A program made the translations under genes and the position numbers. The notes beneath the pieces are model-generated. The model had not been told where the DNA came from. It did no database searches and saw only the letters and a list, made by a program, of their open reading frames with translations. From Acidobacteriaceae bacterium (lineage in GTDB: Bacteria > Acidobacteriota > Terriglobia > Bryobacterales > Bryobacteraceae): DNA of 42,538 nt. The first letter of the stretch is position 1. The number at the start of each line of letters is the position of its first letter. Positions 1-7,860 of the stretch are shown piece after piece. The stretch covers positions 1-42,538 of the forward strand of contig CAJCIT010000163.1 in assembly GCA_903970405.1 (NCBI GenBank). The letters run 5' to 3'.

Positions 1-791
1 CGCACCCAGGTGACGGCGGCGCCATCCGGCGTTAACCATACGGCCGAATCGCGCACGTGGCTGGTGAGGACATAAGGATAGAGAATCTCAAGCGTGGCGT
101 GCGGGTCTTCCAGGGTCCAGAGCGGATTGCCGGAATCGAGACAGGCGCCGACGAAATCCTTGCCCGCCTCCTCGATCAGAGTTTTCAGCTCCCAGCCTTG
201 CATGTCGCCGGCATGATTCTCAATGGCGATCTTGATGCCGGCGTCCATGGCGCGGGTGCGCGCGCGGCGCAGAACGGCCACCGTGTTTTCGATGTGCTGG
301 GACAACGGCGCCGTCTTCCGGTCATCGGCGCCACCCAGAACCGAACGAACTATGTGAGAGCCCAAAATCTGAGCCGAATCGATCATGTGCGCGAGCTGCT
401 CATCGGCTGTGCCGGCTTTCTTGTCGAACATGGTCGAGGTGGGGCAGATGGAACGGGTGCCGAGCTCAAGTTCAAGACCGCGCTCCTCGGCGTACTGGCG
501 GACCTTGCGGAGGTGGTCCGGCTCCAGATTGCCGATGAACCGGACCTCGGAGAAGTGAACCACCTTGACGTGTTGCGCGGCGCAATAGTCGAGGTATTGA
601 AAGGCGGTCCAGCCGCTGTCCCGAATACTGAAGAGATCGATGCCGAGCTTGACGGGCGGCGGACCGGCGGTTTCGGCCCGGCCCGGATCGGTTCCCGCCG
701 AGGCGGAGGCGCGAGTCCCCGGGGCTATCCCAAGCGATGCGATGCCAAGCGGAGCGAGCGTTGCGGCGCCCAGCAAATGTCTACGGGTCAT
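1..791 (-). CDS. Exported sugar phosphate isomerase/epimerase-like protein (C-terminus cut by window edge)
   Basis: This minus-strand gene starts at the ATG at 791-789 and runs off the left edge after 263 full codons. The N-terminus reads MTRRHLLGAATLAPLG, a twin-arginine type signal followed by a hydrophobic stretch, so the product is probably exported folded. The rest matches the xylose isomerase-like TIM barrel family (AP endonuclease family 2 fold): DLFSIRDSG near residue 52, AIENHAGD with Glu191, CLDSGN with Asp219 and SHVRD with His245, which are the usual divalent metal ligands; a fourth ligand would lie beyond the edge. The substrate cannot be read from the sequence; exported members are common in Acidobacteriota and Planctomycetota and are usually linked to sugar use. 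A long plus-strand ORF opposite it is a GC-rich shadow. The family is sure, the reaction is not. Confidence 0.88.
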   Translation of the reverse strand, partial: MTRRHLLGAATLAPLGIASLGIAPGTRASASAGTDPGRAETAGPPPVKLGIDLFSIRDSGWTAFQYLDYCAAQHVKVVHFSEVRFIGNLEPDHLRKVRQYAEERGLELELGTRSICPTSTMFDKKAGTADEQLAHMIDSAQILGSHIVRSVLGGADDRKTAPLSQHIENTVAVLRRARTRAMDAGIKIAIENHAGDMQGWELKTLIEEAGKDFVGACLDSGNPLWTLEDPHATLEILYPYVLTSHVRDSAVWLTPDGAAVTWV

Positions 792-946
792 TTGAAAATG
801 CTAACAGGGAGGGCGGCCGCGGCTCTGACTGCTCGCAAATCGCGAGTTTTACGCGCCTTCTCCAAATGTCGAACAAAAGCGCTTTGTTTTTCGTCCAAGC
901 AATTGCCTACACTGAATAGGACCCGTCGAGGTCCACCTGGAGATCT

Positions 947-2254
947 ATGCGAGTTCTGCTTTTCGCCGGCCTCTTCTCAATCGTCGCCGGCCTCCATGCC
1001 GCTGGCGCCGCTCCCACTTACTCTCAAGATGTTGCGCCCATTATTCAGCGCAACTGCCAAGGCTGCCACCGGACCGGCGAAGCGGCGCCCATGCCCCTGA
1101 CCTCTTACAAGGAGATCCGTCCCTTTGCCGCGGCCATCAAGGAAGCTGTTGCTTTGAAGAAGATGCCGCCTTGGTTTGCCGATCCGCACTATGGCAAGTT
1201 CGCGAATGACCGGTCTCTCCCTCAGAACGACATTGACACCGTAGTCGCGTGGGTGAAGGCCGGCGCTCCGGAAGGCGATCCAACAGCTACGCCGCGCCCG
1301 CCCCGGTACCTGGACGGATGGAACATCCGCCAGCCGGACCTTGTCCTTCAAATGCCCGCCGCCTACTCTGTCCCGGCCACCGGAACCATTGACTATCAAT
1401 ACATCCTGATCCCCGGAAGGTTTGAGAAGGACACCTGGGTGCAGATGGCTGAAGTGCGCCCGGACAACCGCGCCGTTCTTCACCACGTGATCGCCTACAT
1501 TCGGCCGCCTGGCTCGAAGTGGCTGCCTGGCATCAAAGCGGGAATCCCATTCGTCCCGGATGAGGAGGGCGCCAAGGGTCACCGCGAGTTTCTGGTGGGC
1601 TATGCGCCGGGGATGCCTCCCGCCATCCTGGCGGAGGGGCGCGCCAAGTTGATTCCCGCCGGCTCTGACATTGTCTTTGAAATGCACTACACCACCAACG
1701 GAAAAGCGGGCACGGACCAGAGCAAGATCGGTCTGAGCTTCGCCAAGGGCGAAGTGAAGGAGCGGGTGATGACGGTGGACGCGGGCAATTACGATTTCGA
1801 AATCCCGGCCGGCGCGGGCAACTTCCGCGTCGATTCCGATTTTGAGTTCGGCACGGATGCGAAGATCGTCTCGCTGATGCCGCATATGCATCTTCGCGGC
1901 AAGGACTTCAATTTCGAAGCCACCTACCCCACGGGCGAGAAGCAGACGCTGCTCAACGTACCCGGCTATAGCTTCAACTGGCAGTTGGTTTATTACCCGG
2001 TCACCGACCTGGCGATGCCCAAGGGCGCCAAGATCCACTGCATTGCGCACTTCGATAACTCCGCCAATAACCGCTTCAACCCGGACCCCACCAAAGTCGT
2101 CAAGTTTGGCGAACAAAGCTGGGACGAGATGATGATTGGCTTTTTCGATGTCGCCTTCGACAAGAACATGGACCCGAAGAAGCTCTTCCCGCCTGACCCG
2201 CCGAAGGAACAGAAGGCCGACGCCGCCCTGCCCGGCTCGAAGCCAGCTTTGTAA
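947..2254 (+). CDS. Exported haem c protein fused to a copper type II monooxygenase-like domain
   Basis: A 435-residue protein with an N-terminal signal peptide (about residues 1-21). It then carries one haem c site, CQGCH at 37-41, in a cytochrome c-like segment ending near residue 110, with KKMPPWFADP typical of this group. Residues about 125-405 resemble the two-domain copper type II, ascorbate-dependent monooxygenase fold (peptidylglycine and dopamine monooxygenase family). Candidate copper ligands are His179-His180 and His247 for the first site, and His313, His315 and a Met at 395 or 396 for the second. The role would be a periplasmic oxidoreductase or hydroxylase fed electrons through its own haem; the substrate is unknown. 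A ribosome site GGAG lies 5 bases before the ATG, and TACACT at 908-913 could be a -10 box. It converges on uppP with a 13 bp gap. Activity is inferred only. Confidence 0.88.
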   Translation: MRVLLFAGLFSIVAGLHAAGAAPTYSQDVAPIIQRNCQGCHRTGEAAPMPLTSYKEIRPFAAAIKEAVALKKMPPWFADPHYGKFANDRSLPQNDIDTVVAWVKAGAPEGDPTATPRPPRYLDGWNIRQPDLVLQMPAAYSVPATGTIDYQYILIPGRFEKDTWVQMAEVRPDNRAVLHHVIAYIRPPGSKWLPGIKAGIPFVPDEEGAKGHREFLVGYAPGMPPAILAEGRAKLIPAGSDIVFEMHYTTNGKAGTDQSKIGLSFAKGEVKERVMTVDAGNYDFEIPAGAGNFRVDSDFEFGTDAKIVSLMPHMHLRGKDFNFEATYPTGEKQTLLNVPGYSFNWQLVYYPVTDLAMPKGAKIHCIAHFDNSANNRFNPDPTKVVKFGEQSWDEMMIGFFDVAFDKNMDPKKLFPPDPPKEQKADAALPGSKPAL

Positions 2255-2267
2255 CTGAGGGACGTTC

Positions 2268-3143
2268 TCAATACCCCATCAAGAACAGCAAGAACACTGC
2301 GAACGCCGCCACCAGGCAGTAGATGCCGAACAAATACCAGCGTCCTTGTTCCAGCCAACTGCTCAGCCACTTCAGCGCCAGCAGTCCCGCTCCGAAGGCA
2401 ACCACCGCGCCAAGCAAACTAAAGAGAAGTCCCCCCTCCACGATCCCCATTCCTGGATGTTGTTCGTGCAAGGCTTTCGTGTAGCGCAACCACTCCCGCC
2501 CAACCACAATAGGCGTCAGCACCACGGCAAGGGCAAAGCTAAATGTCTCGGACGTAACCTTCGGAACGCCGGAAAGCATGCCCGCCGAAATGGTTGCGCC
2601 GGACCGTGAAAAGCCGCGGAAGGGCAGCGCCAAACCCTGCACGCCGCCAATGATCCCGGCATCCTTTAGCGTCAGGTCGCCTTTAGCCGTCACGCTCCTC
2701 TTCGCATTTTTCCGCTCCCGAAGCCCTGCAATCAGGATCAGCACACCGGCCGCGGCCAGCGCGGGAGCAATCCATTCCAGATGGCTGAACAAGTCCTCGA
2801 TCTCCGCTTTGGGCGTGTCCCGGAAAACCACCTTCTCCACCACCTTGATAATGCCTTCGCCGATGACACCAGTCACCGCCGTGGCCAGCACCACTCGAAT
2901 CGCGAATCGTTTGAACGAATCGAAGCTTTGAAAATAGGCGTCGCGCCACTGCTTCCAGAAGTAGGCGATCACCGCGAACATCGTGCCGGTGTGCAACATC
3001 ACCAGCAGCAGCGTCATTTCGGGCGATGACGGATTGAGGCCCAGTAGTTTCTCCGCGACGATGACATGCGCCGAACTTGAAACAGGCAGCAGTTCGGCCA
3101 GCCCTTGCACAATCGCGAGAATGATCACGTGAAGAATCGACAT
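2268..3143 (-). CDS. uppP: Undecaprenyl-diphosphatase (UppP/BacA)
   Basis: An integral membrane enzyme that removes a phosphate from undecaprenyl diphosphate to recycle the lipid carrier for peptidoglycan and other cell-wall polymers; the family also confers bacitracin tolerance. The 291-residue protein has the two family signatures: AELLPVSSSAH at about 16-26 (catalytic Glu17, Ser22-24, His26) and RGFSRSG at 176-182 (Arg180). Around seven to eight hydrophobic segments are visible. The reading frame extends 15 codons upstream to 3188, but the ATG at 3143 gives the usual MSILHVIILAIVQGLAE N-terminus and is preferred; no strong ribosome site is visible at either start. It lies divergent to the cNMP-DUF1003 gene. 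The LPFRGFSRSG form is a known variant of the more common PGxSRSG. Confidence 0.95.
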   Translation of the reverse strand: MSILHVIILAIVQGLAELLPVSSSAHVIVAEKLLGLNPSSPEMTLLLVMLHTGTMFAVIAYFWKQWRDAYFQSFDSFKRFAIRVVLATAVTGVIGEGIIKVVEKVVFRDTPKAEIEDLFSHLEWIAPALAAAGVLILIAGLRERKNAKRSVTAKGDLTLKDAGIIGGVQGLALPFRGFSRSGATISAGMLSGVPKVTSETFSFALAVVLTPIVVGREWLRYTKALHEQHPGMGIVEGGLLFSLLGAVVAFGAGLLALKWLSSWLEQGRWYLFGIYCLVAAFAVFLLFLMGY

Positions 3144-3220
3144 TCTTTTAGAGTAGCCAACGCCCGTCCCCGCATACTTCTTCCGCACTGGCGTTTACAC
3201 TGTCCTGAGGAGCCGACTGC

Positions 3221-4066
3221 ATGGCCTGTAATCCCGACATCCTGAAGAATGTTCCCTTCTTTGCTCTGTTTGACGATGATGAACTGGCCGTTCTGGCCGG
3301 CCGCGTGGAATTGAAGCGATACGCCGCGCGGCAGCGCATTTACAAAATGGGCGATTTCACCGGCCAATCGTACATTCTCATCTCGGGCACGGTGGAGGTG
3401 AAGACCATCGATGTCGATCAGCAGGAACTGGTTGTCGATGAGCCCGCGGCCGGCGAGGTCTTTGGCTTCGCCTCGATGATCGACCGGACTCCACACCAGA
3501 CCAGCGCCATGGCTGTCACCGATGCGGAATGCGTCGAGCTCGACCGCGACGATATTGCGGCTTTACTGGAGAAGAAACCGCACGCCGGCCTCGACTTGCT
3601 GACGGTGCTGGGGCGTCAATTTCATGCCTCGCAGCGGCTGGTCCGCTCGCGCACCTTTCGCAACATCAACGAAGTCATCGAAGAGGGCGCCACGTTCGGC
3701 GACCAGATCGCCGATTCGGTGGCGAAGTTCGGCGGATCATGGTCCTTTATCATTTCGTTTTCCGTCATTCTGCTGATCTATATCGCCATCAACATTGCCC
3801 TCCAGGCAAAGGCCTGGGACCCGTATCCGTTTATTCTCCTCAACCTGTTTCTGTCGGCGCTAGCGGCCTTTCAGGCGCCCGTGATCATGATGAGCCAGAA
3901 CCGCCAGGACACAAAGGACCGATTGCGCGGCGAGCTGGATTACGACGTGAATCGCCGTGCTGAAGCCGAGATCCAGACGCTATCGCAGAAACTGTATTTG
4001 CTCGGCGAAAAGATCAGCGACATTGAGGATTTATTGCGCGAAAAGCTTGAACGCCCGCGCGTCTGA
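3221..4066 (+). CDS. Cyclic nucleotide-binding domain protein with DUF1003 membrane domain
   Basis: A 281-residue protein. Residues about 8-135 form a CRP-like cyclic nucleotide-binding barrel (FALFDDDELAVLAGR, then GDFTGQSYILISGTVEV). Residues about 145-275 match DUF1003, with two membrane segments at about 174-194 and 203-223, then a charged, probably coiled-coil tail. There is no DNA-binding domain, so it is a membrane sensor or scaffold rather than a transcription factor. The phosphate-binding cassette, expected as GE...R-x-A/T, reads GEVFGFASMIDRTPHQTSAMA; the Arg that usually holds the cyclic phosphate is not in place, so ligand binding is doubtful. The start is supported by GAGGAG at 3207-3212, eight bases before the ATG, with TACACT at 3196-3201 upstream. 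Function is unknown. Confidence 0.85.
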   Translation: MACNPDILKNVPFFALFDDDELAVLAGRVELKRYAARQRIYKMGDFTGQSYILISGTVEVKTIDVDQQELVVDEPAAGEVFGFASMIDRTPHQTSAMAVTDAECVELDRDDIAALLEKKPHAGLDLLTVLGRQFHASQRLVRSRTFRNINEVIEEGATFGDQIADSVAKFGGSWSFIISFSVILLIYIAINIALQAKAWDPYPFILLNLFLSALAAFQAPVIMMSQNRQDTKDRLRGELDYDVNRRAEAEIQTLSQKLYLLGEKISDIEDLLREKLERPRV

Positions 4067-4114
4067 TGCCAGGGTGGTGATGGCGTCCCGCTGACACGTG
4101 GTCAGTCAACCCTT

Positions 4115-4132
4115 CACAGGCTTTAGCCTGTG
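4115..4132. repeat. Perfect hairpin with CTTTAG centre
   Basis: CACAGGCTTTAGCCTGTG is a perfect palindrome with 8-bp arms and a TT loop, in the 71-bp gap between two convergent genes (3221-4066 and 4138-5115). It has no T-run, so a simple intrinsic terminator is uncertain, though a bidirectional one is possible from the position. The same design, a fixed CTTTAG centre with different self-complementary arms, recurs at 10210-10236 and 10384-10401. Confidence 0.7.
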
Positions 4133-4137
4133 GTGAG

Positions 4138-5115
4138 TTACAGCGACCTCTCAATCGCTTCCGCAATCTGCTTGCCGTGAAACCGTCCATTCTCGATAAA
4201 GATCTCGTTGGTATGTGTTCCCGCCACAATCACGCCCGCCAGATAAACGCCCGGCCGCTCGCTTTCCAGCGTCACTGGGTCGGTGATCGGCTTCATCGTC
4301 GCTTCGTTCAAGCAGATGCCGTGCTCTTCCATGAACTCGAAATCGGGCCGGTATCCCACCATCGCGAACACGTAGTCGTTCTTCAGTGTCACCTCTCCTT
4401 CGGGCGTCACCACGGTCACATCGTGCTGCCGAATCTCTTTCACCTGCGAGCGGAAGTACGCTTTGATCTCGCCGCTCTTGATCCGGTTCTCAATGTTCGG
4501 CTTAATCCAATACTTGACGTTATGGTGAATTCCGCCGCCGCGATGCACCATCGTCACCCGCGCCCCGGTCCAATGCAGCTCCAGCGCCGCAATAGCCGCC
4601 GAGTTCTTTGCCCCCACAATCAACACATCCTGGTTGTAGTAAGGATGCGCTTCGCGATAGTAGTGAATCACCTTCGCCAGCTCCTGGCCGGCGACGTTCA
4701 GCCGGTTAGGAATGTCGTAGTAGCCTGTCGCCAGGATGATTCTCTTCGCCGTATAGCAGTGAGGCTCGCCATCGCTGGTCTCGGTGCGGACGTTGAAGTT
4801 TCCGCTTGTCCCGTCGAAACCCAGCACTCGCTCGTATTGGTGAACGGTCAGGCCGTAATGGTCAGCCACGCGGCGATAGTACTTCAGCGCTTCCGTCCGC
4901 CCCGGCTTCTCATTCAGCGACGTCATGGGAATATCGCCAATCTCAAGTAGTTCCGGCGTCGTGAAGAAGACCAGGTTCGTGGGGTAGTGGTAAATGGAGT
5001 TAACCACGCAGCCTTTATCGAACAATACCGCCGAAATGCCGCGCCTCTTCAGCTCGATGCCGCAGGCAAGTCCCGTCGGCCCCGCGCCGACTATCGCGAC
5101 ATCCAGTAACTCCAT
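4138..5115 (-). CDS. ypdA: YpdA-family FAD/NAD(P)-dependent bacillithiol disulfide reductase-like protein
   Basis: A 325-residue pyridine nucleotide-disulfide oxidoreductase-type flavoprotein. YpdA (Bdr) is proposed to reduce bacillithiol disulfide with NADPH in the cytoplasm. It shows the N-terminal FAD fold GAGPTG at 10-15 and a second nucleotide fold with the family-typical GAKNSA, which replaces the usual GxGxxG. The segments SIYHYPTNLVFFTTPELLEIG and GTHTNEIFIENGRFHG are also characteristic of the family. There is no CxxC redox pair, as expected for YpdA. The frame opens 8 codons upstream at 5139, but GGAGGT at 5130-5125 sits 9 bases before the ATG at 5115, which decides the start. The gene begins 30 bp after the end of alaS on the same strand, so the two probably share a transcript. 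Confidence 0.9.
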   Translation of the reverse strand: MELLDVAIVGAGPTGLACGIELKRRGISAVLFDKGCVVNSIYHYPTNLVFFTTPELLEIGDIPMTSLNEKPGRTEALKYYRRVADHYGLTVHQYERVLGFDGTSGNFNVRTETSDGEPHCYTAKRIILATGYYDIPNRLNVAGQELAKVIHYYREAHPYYNQDVLIVGAKNSAAIAALELHWTGARVTMVHRGGGIHHNVKYWIKPNIENRIKSGEIKAYFRSQVKEIRQHDVTVVTPEGEVTLKNDYVFAMVGYRPDFEFMEEHGICLNEATMKPITDPVTLESERPGVYLAGVIVAGTHTNEIFIENGRFHGKQIAEAIERSL

Positions 5116-5124
5116 CGAATCGAT

Positions 5125-5130
5125 ACCTCC
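5125..5130 (-). promoter_or_regulatory. Shine-Dalgarno site deciding the ypdA start
   Basis: On the minus strand this reads GGAGGT, a near-perfect anti-16S match, spaced 9 bases from the ATG at 5115-5113. It lies inside the longer upstream reading frame, so it argues for the shorter protein. Confidence 0.8.
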
Positions 5131-5145
5131 GTTCGCCACAAATCG

Positions 5146-7785
5146 CTATAGCAGCGCGCCGACTCTTTCGTAGACGCCTGCCAGCGCCGAATCCAACTGT
5201 GCCGCATCCTTCCCCGCGCCCTCAGCCATATCGGGACGGCCGCCGCCCTTGCCGCCAACGGCTCTGGCGACGTCGCCCACCAGTTTCCCCGCCTGCACCT
5301 TCGCCGTCAGGTCCTTGCTCACCGCCGAGACAATTGAGATGTCTGAGTTATTCACCGAAGCAATCACGATCACCGCGCTGCCCCACTTATTGCGCAGCGC
5401 ATCCGCGATGGTGCGCAACTGCGTCCTGTCCAAACCAGTCACCTGTTCCGCCAGAACCGTGGTGCCGTTGAGCAAGCGCCCCTTCAGCCCCTCAACCTCC
5501 CGATGGGCAATCTGCGTTTTCAACTGGTCAAGCTGCTTCTCCAGTTGCTTCTGCTGCTCCAGCACGCGGTCCAACTGCTCCAGGACGCCCGTCTCCGTTG
5601 TGTGCAGCAGCTTCCCCGCTTCCGCCAGCGCCGCGCTGGCATCCTGGAATCGCTCCAGCGCGCCAAAGCCGGTTGTGGCTTCAATGCGCCGCACGCCGGC
5701 CGAGATGCTCCCCTCATAAACGATCTTCATCAGCCCGATATCGCCCGTGTGCCCGACGTGCGTTCCACCGCACAGCTCCTTGCTGAAACCGGGAATCGAA
5801 ACCACGCGCACTTTGTCGCCATACTTCTCGCCGAACAACGCCATGGCCCCGGTGGAGAGCGCCTGGTCCAGTTCCATAACGTTCGTCTCAACGGGCGTGT
5901 TACTGAGAATCGCTTCATTCACGAGGCGTTCCACTTCCAGCAGTTCATCCGGCGTCATGGCCGCGTAGTGGTCGAAATCGAATCGCAAACGCGCTGGCTC
6001 CACAACGCTGCCCGCCTGCTTCACATGGGTGCCAAGCACCTGGCGCAAGGCAGCATGCAAAAGGTGCGTGGCCGTATGATTGCGCATGGTCGCGCCACGC
6101 AGGCCGCGGTCCACCTGCGCGATCAATTTGTCACCCACTCTCACGCGCCGCAGCACGCGAATCTTCTGCACCATCGCGCCCGGCGCCGGCTTCCAGGCGC
6201 CTTCCACCACTGCGACTTTCTCTCGCGTCTCCAGATCCAGCAGCAGGCCCGTATCGCCCACCTGGCCGCCGGACTCGGCATAGAACGGCGTCTTCACAAA
6301 GACAACTTCAGCCGGCCCCGCTTCCACAAACTCCGCGATCTTCTTGTGGTCCTTCTCGCCGGTAATGAGTGACGCCACCTCAACCGGCGCCTCAAGCGAC
6401 TCCCGCCCGATAAACTCCACGGTGGGCAATTCGCGATACACGTCCGCGATGTGGGCTTTATCCGCGCCTCTCCAACTGGCGCGGGCCTGTGCGCGCTGCT
6501 TCTCCATTTCCGTGGTGAAGCTTGCGCGGTCAATGGACAGCCCGAACTCGCGCGCCATTTCATCCTGCTCATCGAGCGCCAGGCCGTACGTATCGTAAAG
6601 CTTGAATGCCGAAGCGCCCGGCAGCACGCCGCCCGTTGCCGACTTCGCTTCGTCGTGGAAGAACCGCTCAGCCAACTGGAACGTCGTCGAGTAGCGGCGC
6701 TCTTCATCGCGCACGATGCGGGCCACGCGCTCCACGCTCTCCATCATCTCCGGATACCCCGGCTTCATCAGCTCCGCCACGAAGCCGGTCAACTTGTGCA
6801 GATACGGCTCATTCATCCCCGCCAGCCGGGCATTCCGCAGCGCGCGGCGCATGATCTTGCGCAGCACGTACCCGCGGCCTTCATTCGAAGGCAGCACGCC
6901 ATCGTGAATCAGAAAAGCTGTGGCGCGAGCGTGGTCGGCATTAATACGCAGCGCGGTGTCGGCCTTCGCATCGGCGCCCAAAGCCACGTGGATCAATTCG
7001 CTGGCCCGCTCCATCACCGGCCTGATGAGGTCCGTGTCGTAATTCGAAAGATGTCCTTGCAGAATCGCCGCCAGCCGCTCCAGCCCCATGCCGGTATCGA
7101 TCGACGGCCTCGGGAGCGGCGTCATCGTGCCGTCCGGCGCCTTGTCGAACTGCATGAAGACCAGGTTCCAGATTTCCACGAACCTCCCGCCGCCGTCATC
7201 CGGAAACTGCTCGTGCTCGCGTCCCGCCTCCGCGGCCTCCGGACCGAGATCGTAGTGGATCTCCGAACACGGTCCGCACGGGCCGGTATCGCCCATTTGC
7301 CAAAAGTTGTCTTTCTCATCCAGGCGGAAGATGCGGCTCTTCGGAATGCCGGTCACCTTCTGCCACAGTTCCTCGGCGTCATCGTCCTCGCGAAACACGG
7401 TGACATACAACTTGTCCTTTGGCAGTCCGAACCAGGCCGGACTCGTGATCAGCTCCCAGGCAAAAGCAATCGCGTCTTTCTTAAAATAGTCGCCAAACGA
7501 GAAATTGCCCAGCATCTCAAAGAAAGTATGGTGCCGCCGCGTGTAGCCCACGTTTTCCAGGTCGTTGTGCTTACCGCCCGCGCGCACCACCTTCTGTGAC
7601 GTCGTCGCGCGAACGTAGTCGCGCTTCTCCAACCCAAGGAACACGTCCTTGAACTGGTTCATGCCCGCGTTCGTGAATAGCAGCGTGGGGTCGTTTGCGG
7701 GCACAAGCGGCGAGCTGCGGACAATTCGGTGTCCCTGGCTGGCGAAGTATTCTAAGAACTTCGCCCGGATCTCATTACCTGTCAT
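5146..7785 (-). CDS. alaS: Alanine--tRNA ligase
   Basis: Charges tRNA-Ala with alanine in the cytoplasm and edits mischarged Ser- and Gly-tRNA-Ala. The 879-residue length is normal for bacterial AlaS. The class II catalytic domain is N-terminal (NDPTLLFTNAGMNQFKDVFLG, then FFEMLGNFSFGDYFK). The editing domain has HTATHLLH near residue 567 and CGGTHVGHTG near 669, giving the expected His, His, Cys, His zinc set. A coiled coil (LEQLDRVLEQQKQLEKQLDQL) leads to the C-Ala domain ending GGGRPDMAEGAG. The frame continues upstream to 7869 with an unlikely 28-residue extension; the ATG at 7785 gives the standard MTGNEIRAKFLEYF start. No T-box leader was seen upstream. ypdA follows 30 bp downstream. 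Confidence 0.97.
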   Translation of the reverse strand: MTGNEIRAKFLEYFASQGHRIVRSSPLVPANDPTLLFTNAGMNQFKDVFLGLEKRDYVRATTSQKVVRAGGKHNDLENVGYTRRHHTFFEMLGNFSFGDYFKKDAIAFAWELITSPAWFGLPKDKLYVTVFREDDDAEELWQKVTGIPKSRIFRLDEKDNFWQMGDTGPCGPCSEIHYDLGPEAAEAGREHEQFPDDGGGRFVEIWNLVFMQFDKAPDGTMTPLPRPSIDTGMGLERLAAILQGHLSNYDTDLIRPVMERASELIHVALGADAKADTALRINADHARATAFLIHDGVLPSNEGRGYVLRKIMRRALRNARLAGMNEPYLHKLTGFVAELMKPGYPEMMESVERVARIVRDEERRYSTTFQLAERFFHDEAKSATGGVLPGASAFKLYDTYGLALDEQDEMAREFGLSIDRASFTTEMEKQRAQARASWRGADKAHIADVYRELPTVEFIGRESLEAPVEVASLITGEKDHKKIAEFVEAGPAEVVFVKTPFYAESGGQVGDTGLLLDLETREKVAVVEGAWKPAPGAMVQKIRVLRRVRVGDKLIAQVDRGLRGATMRNHTATHLLHAALRQVLGTHVKQAGSVVEPARLRFDFDHYAAMTPDELLEVERLVNEAILSNTPVETNVMELDQALSTGAMALFGEKYGDKVRVVSIPGFSKELCGGTHVGHTGDIGLMKIVYEGSISAGVRRIEATTGFGALERFQDASAALAEAGKLLHTTETGVLEQLDRVLEQQKQLEKQLDQLKTQIAHREVEGLKGRLLNGTTVLAEQVTGLDRTQLRTIADALRNKWGSAVIVIASVNNSDISIVSAVSKDLTAKVQAGKLVGDVARAVGGKGGGRPDMAEGAGKDAAQLDSALAGVYERVGALL

Positions 7786-7860
7786 TGGGTTCTCATCTTC
7801 AGTTTCGCATTCGCCGCGGTGCATGGCCGGCTTCTTCGCGCCTCGAAGTATGCTTGGTAG

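Noticed and set aside
57..1100. Long plus-strand ORF over the first gene
   Set aside because: It lies opposite the clear TIM-barrel gene and runs into the cytochrome gene; it has no recognisable domain and fits a GC-rich antisense frame.
977..2116. 379-residue minus-strand ORF opposite the haem/copper protein
   Set aside because: Arg- and His-rich shadow of a well-supported gene with CxxCH and copper motifs on the plus strand.
5503..7599. Long plus-strand ORFs inside alaS (289 and 382 residues)
   Set aside because: Antisense frames of alaS, which has every expected motif at full length.
7786..7860. Possible T-box or other leader before alaS, and likewise before valS
   Set aside because: Neither upstream region shows the conserved T-box sequence or a terminator-antiterminator pair.
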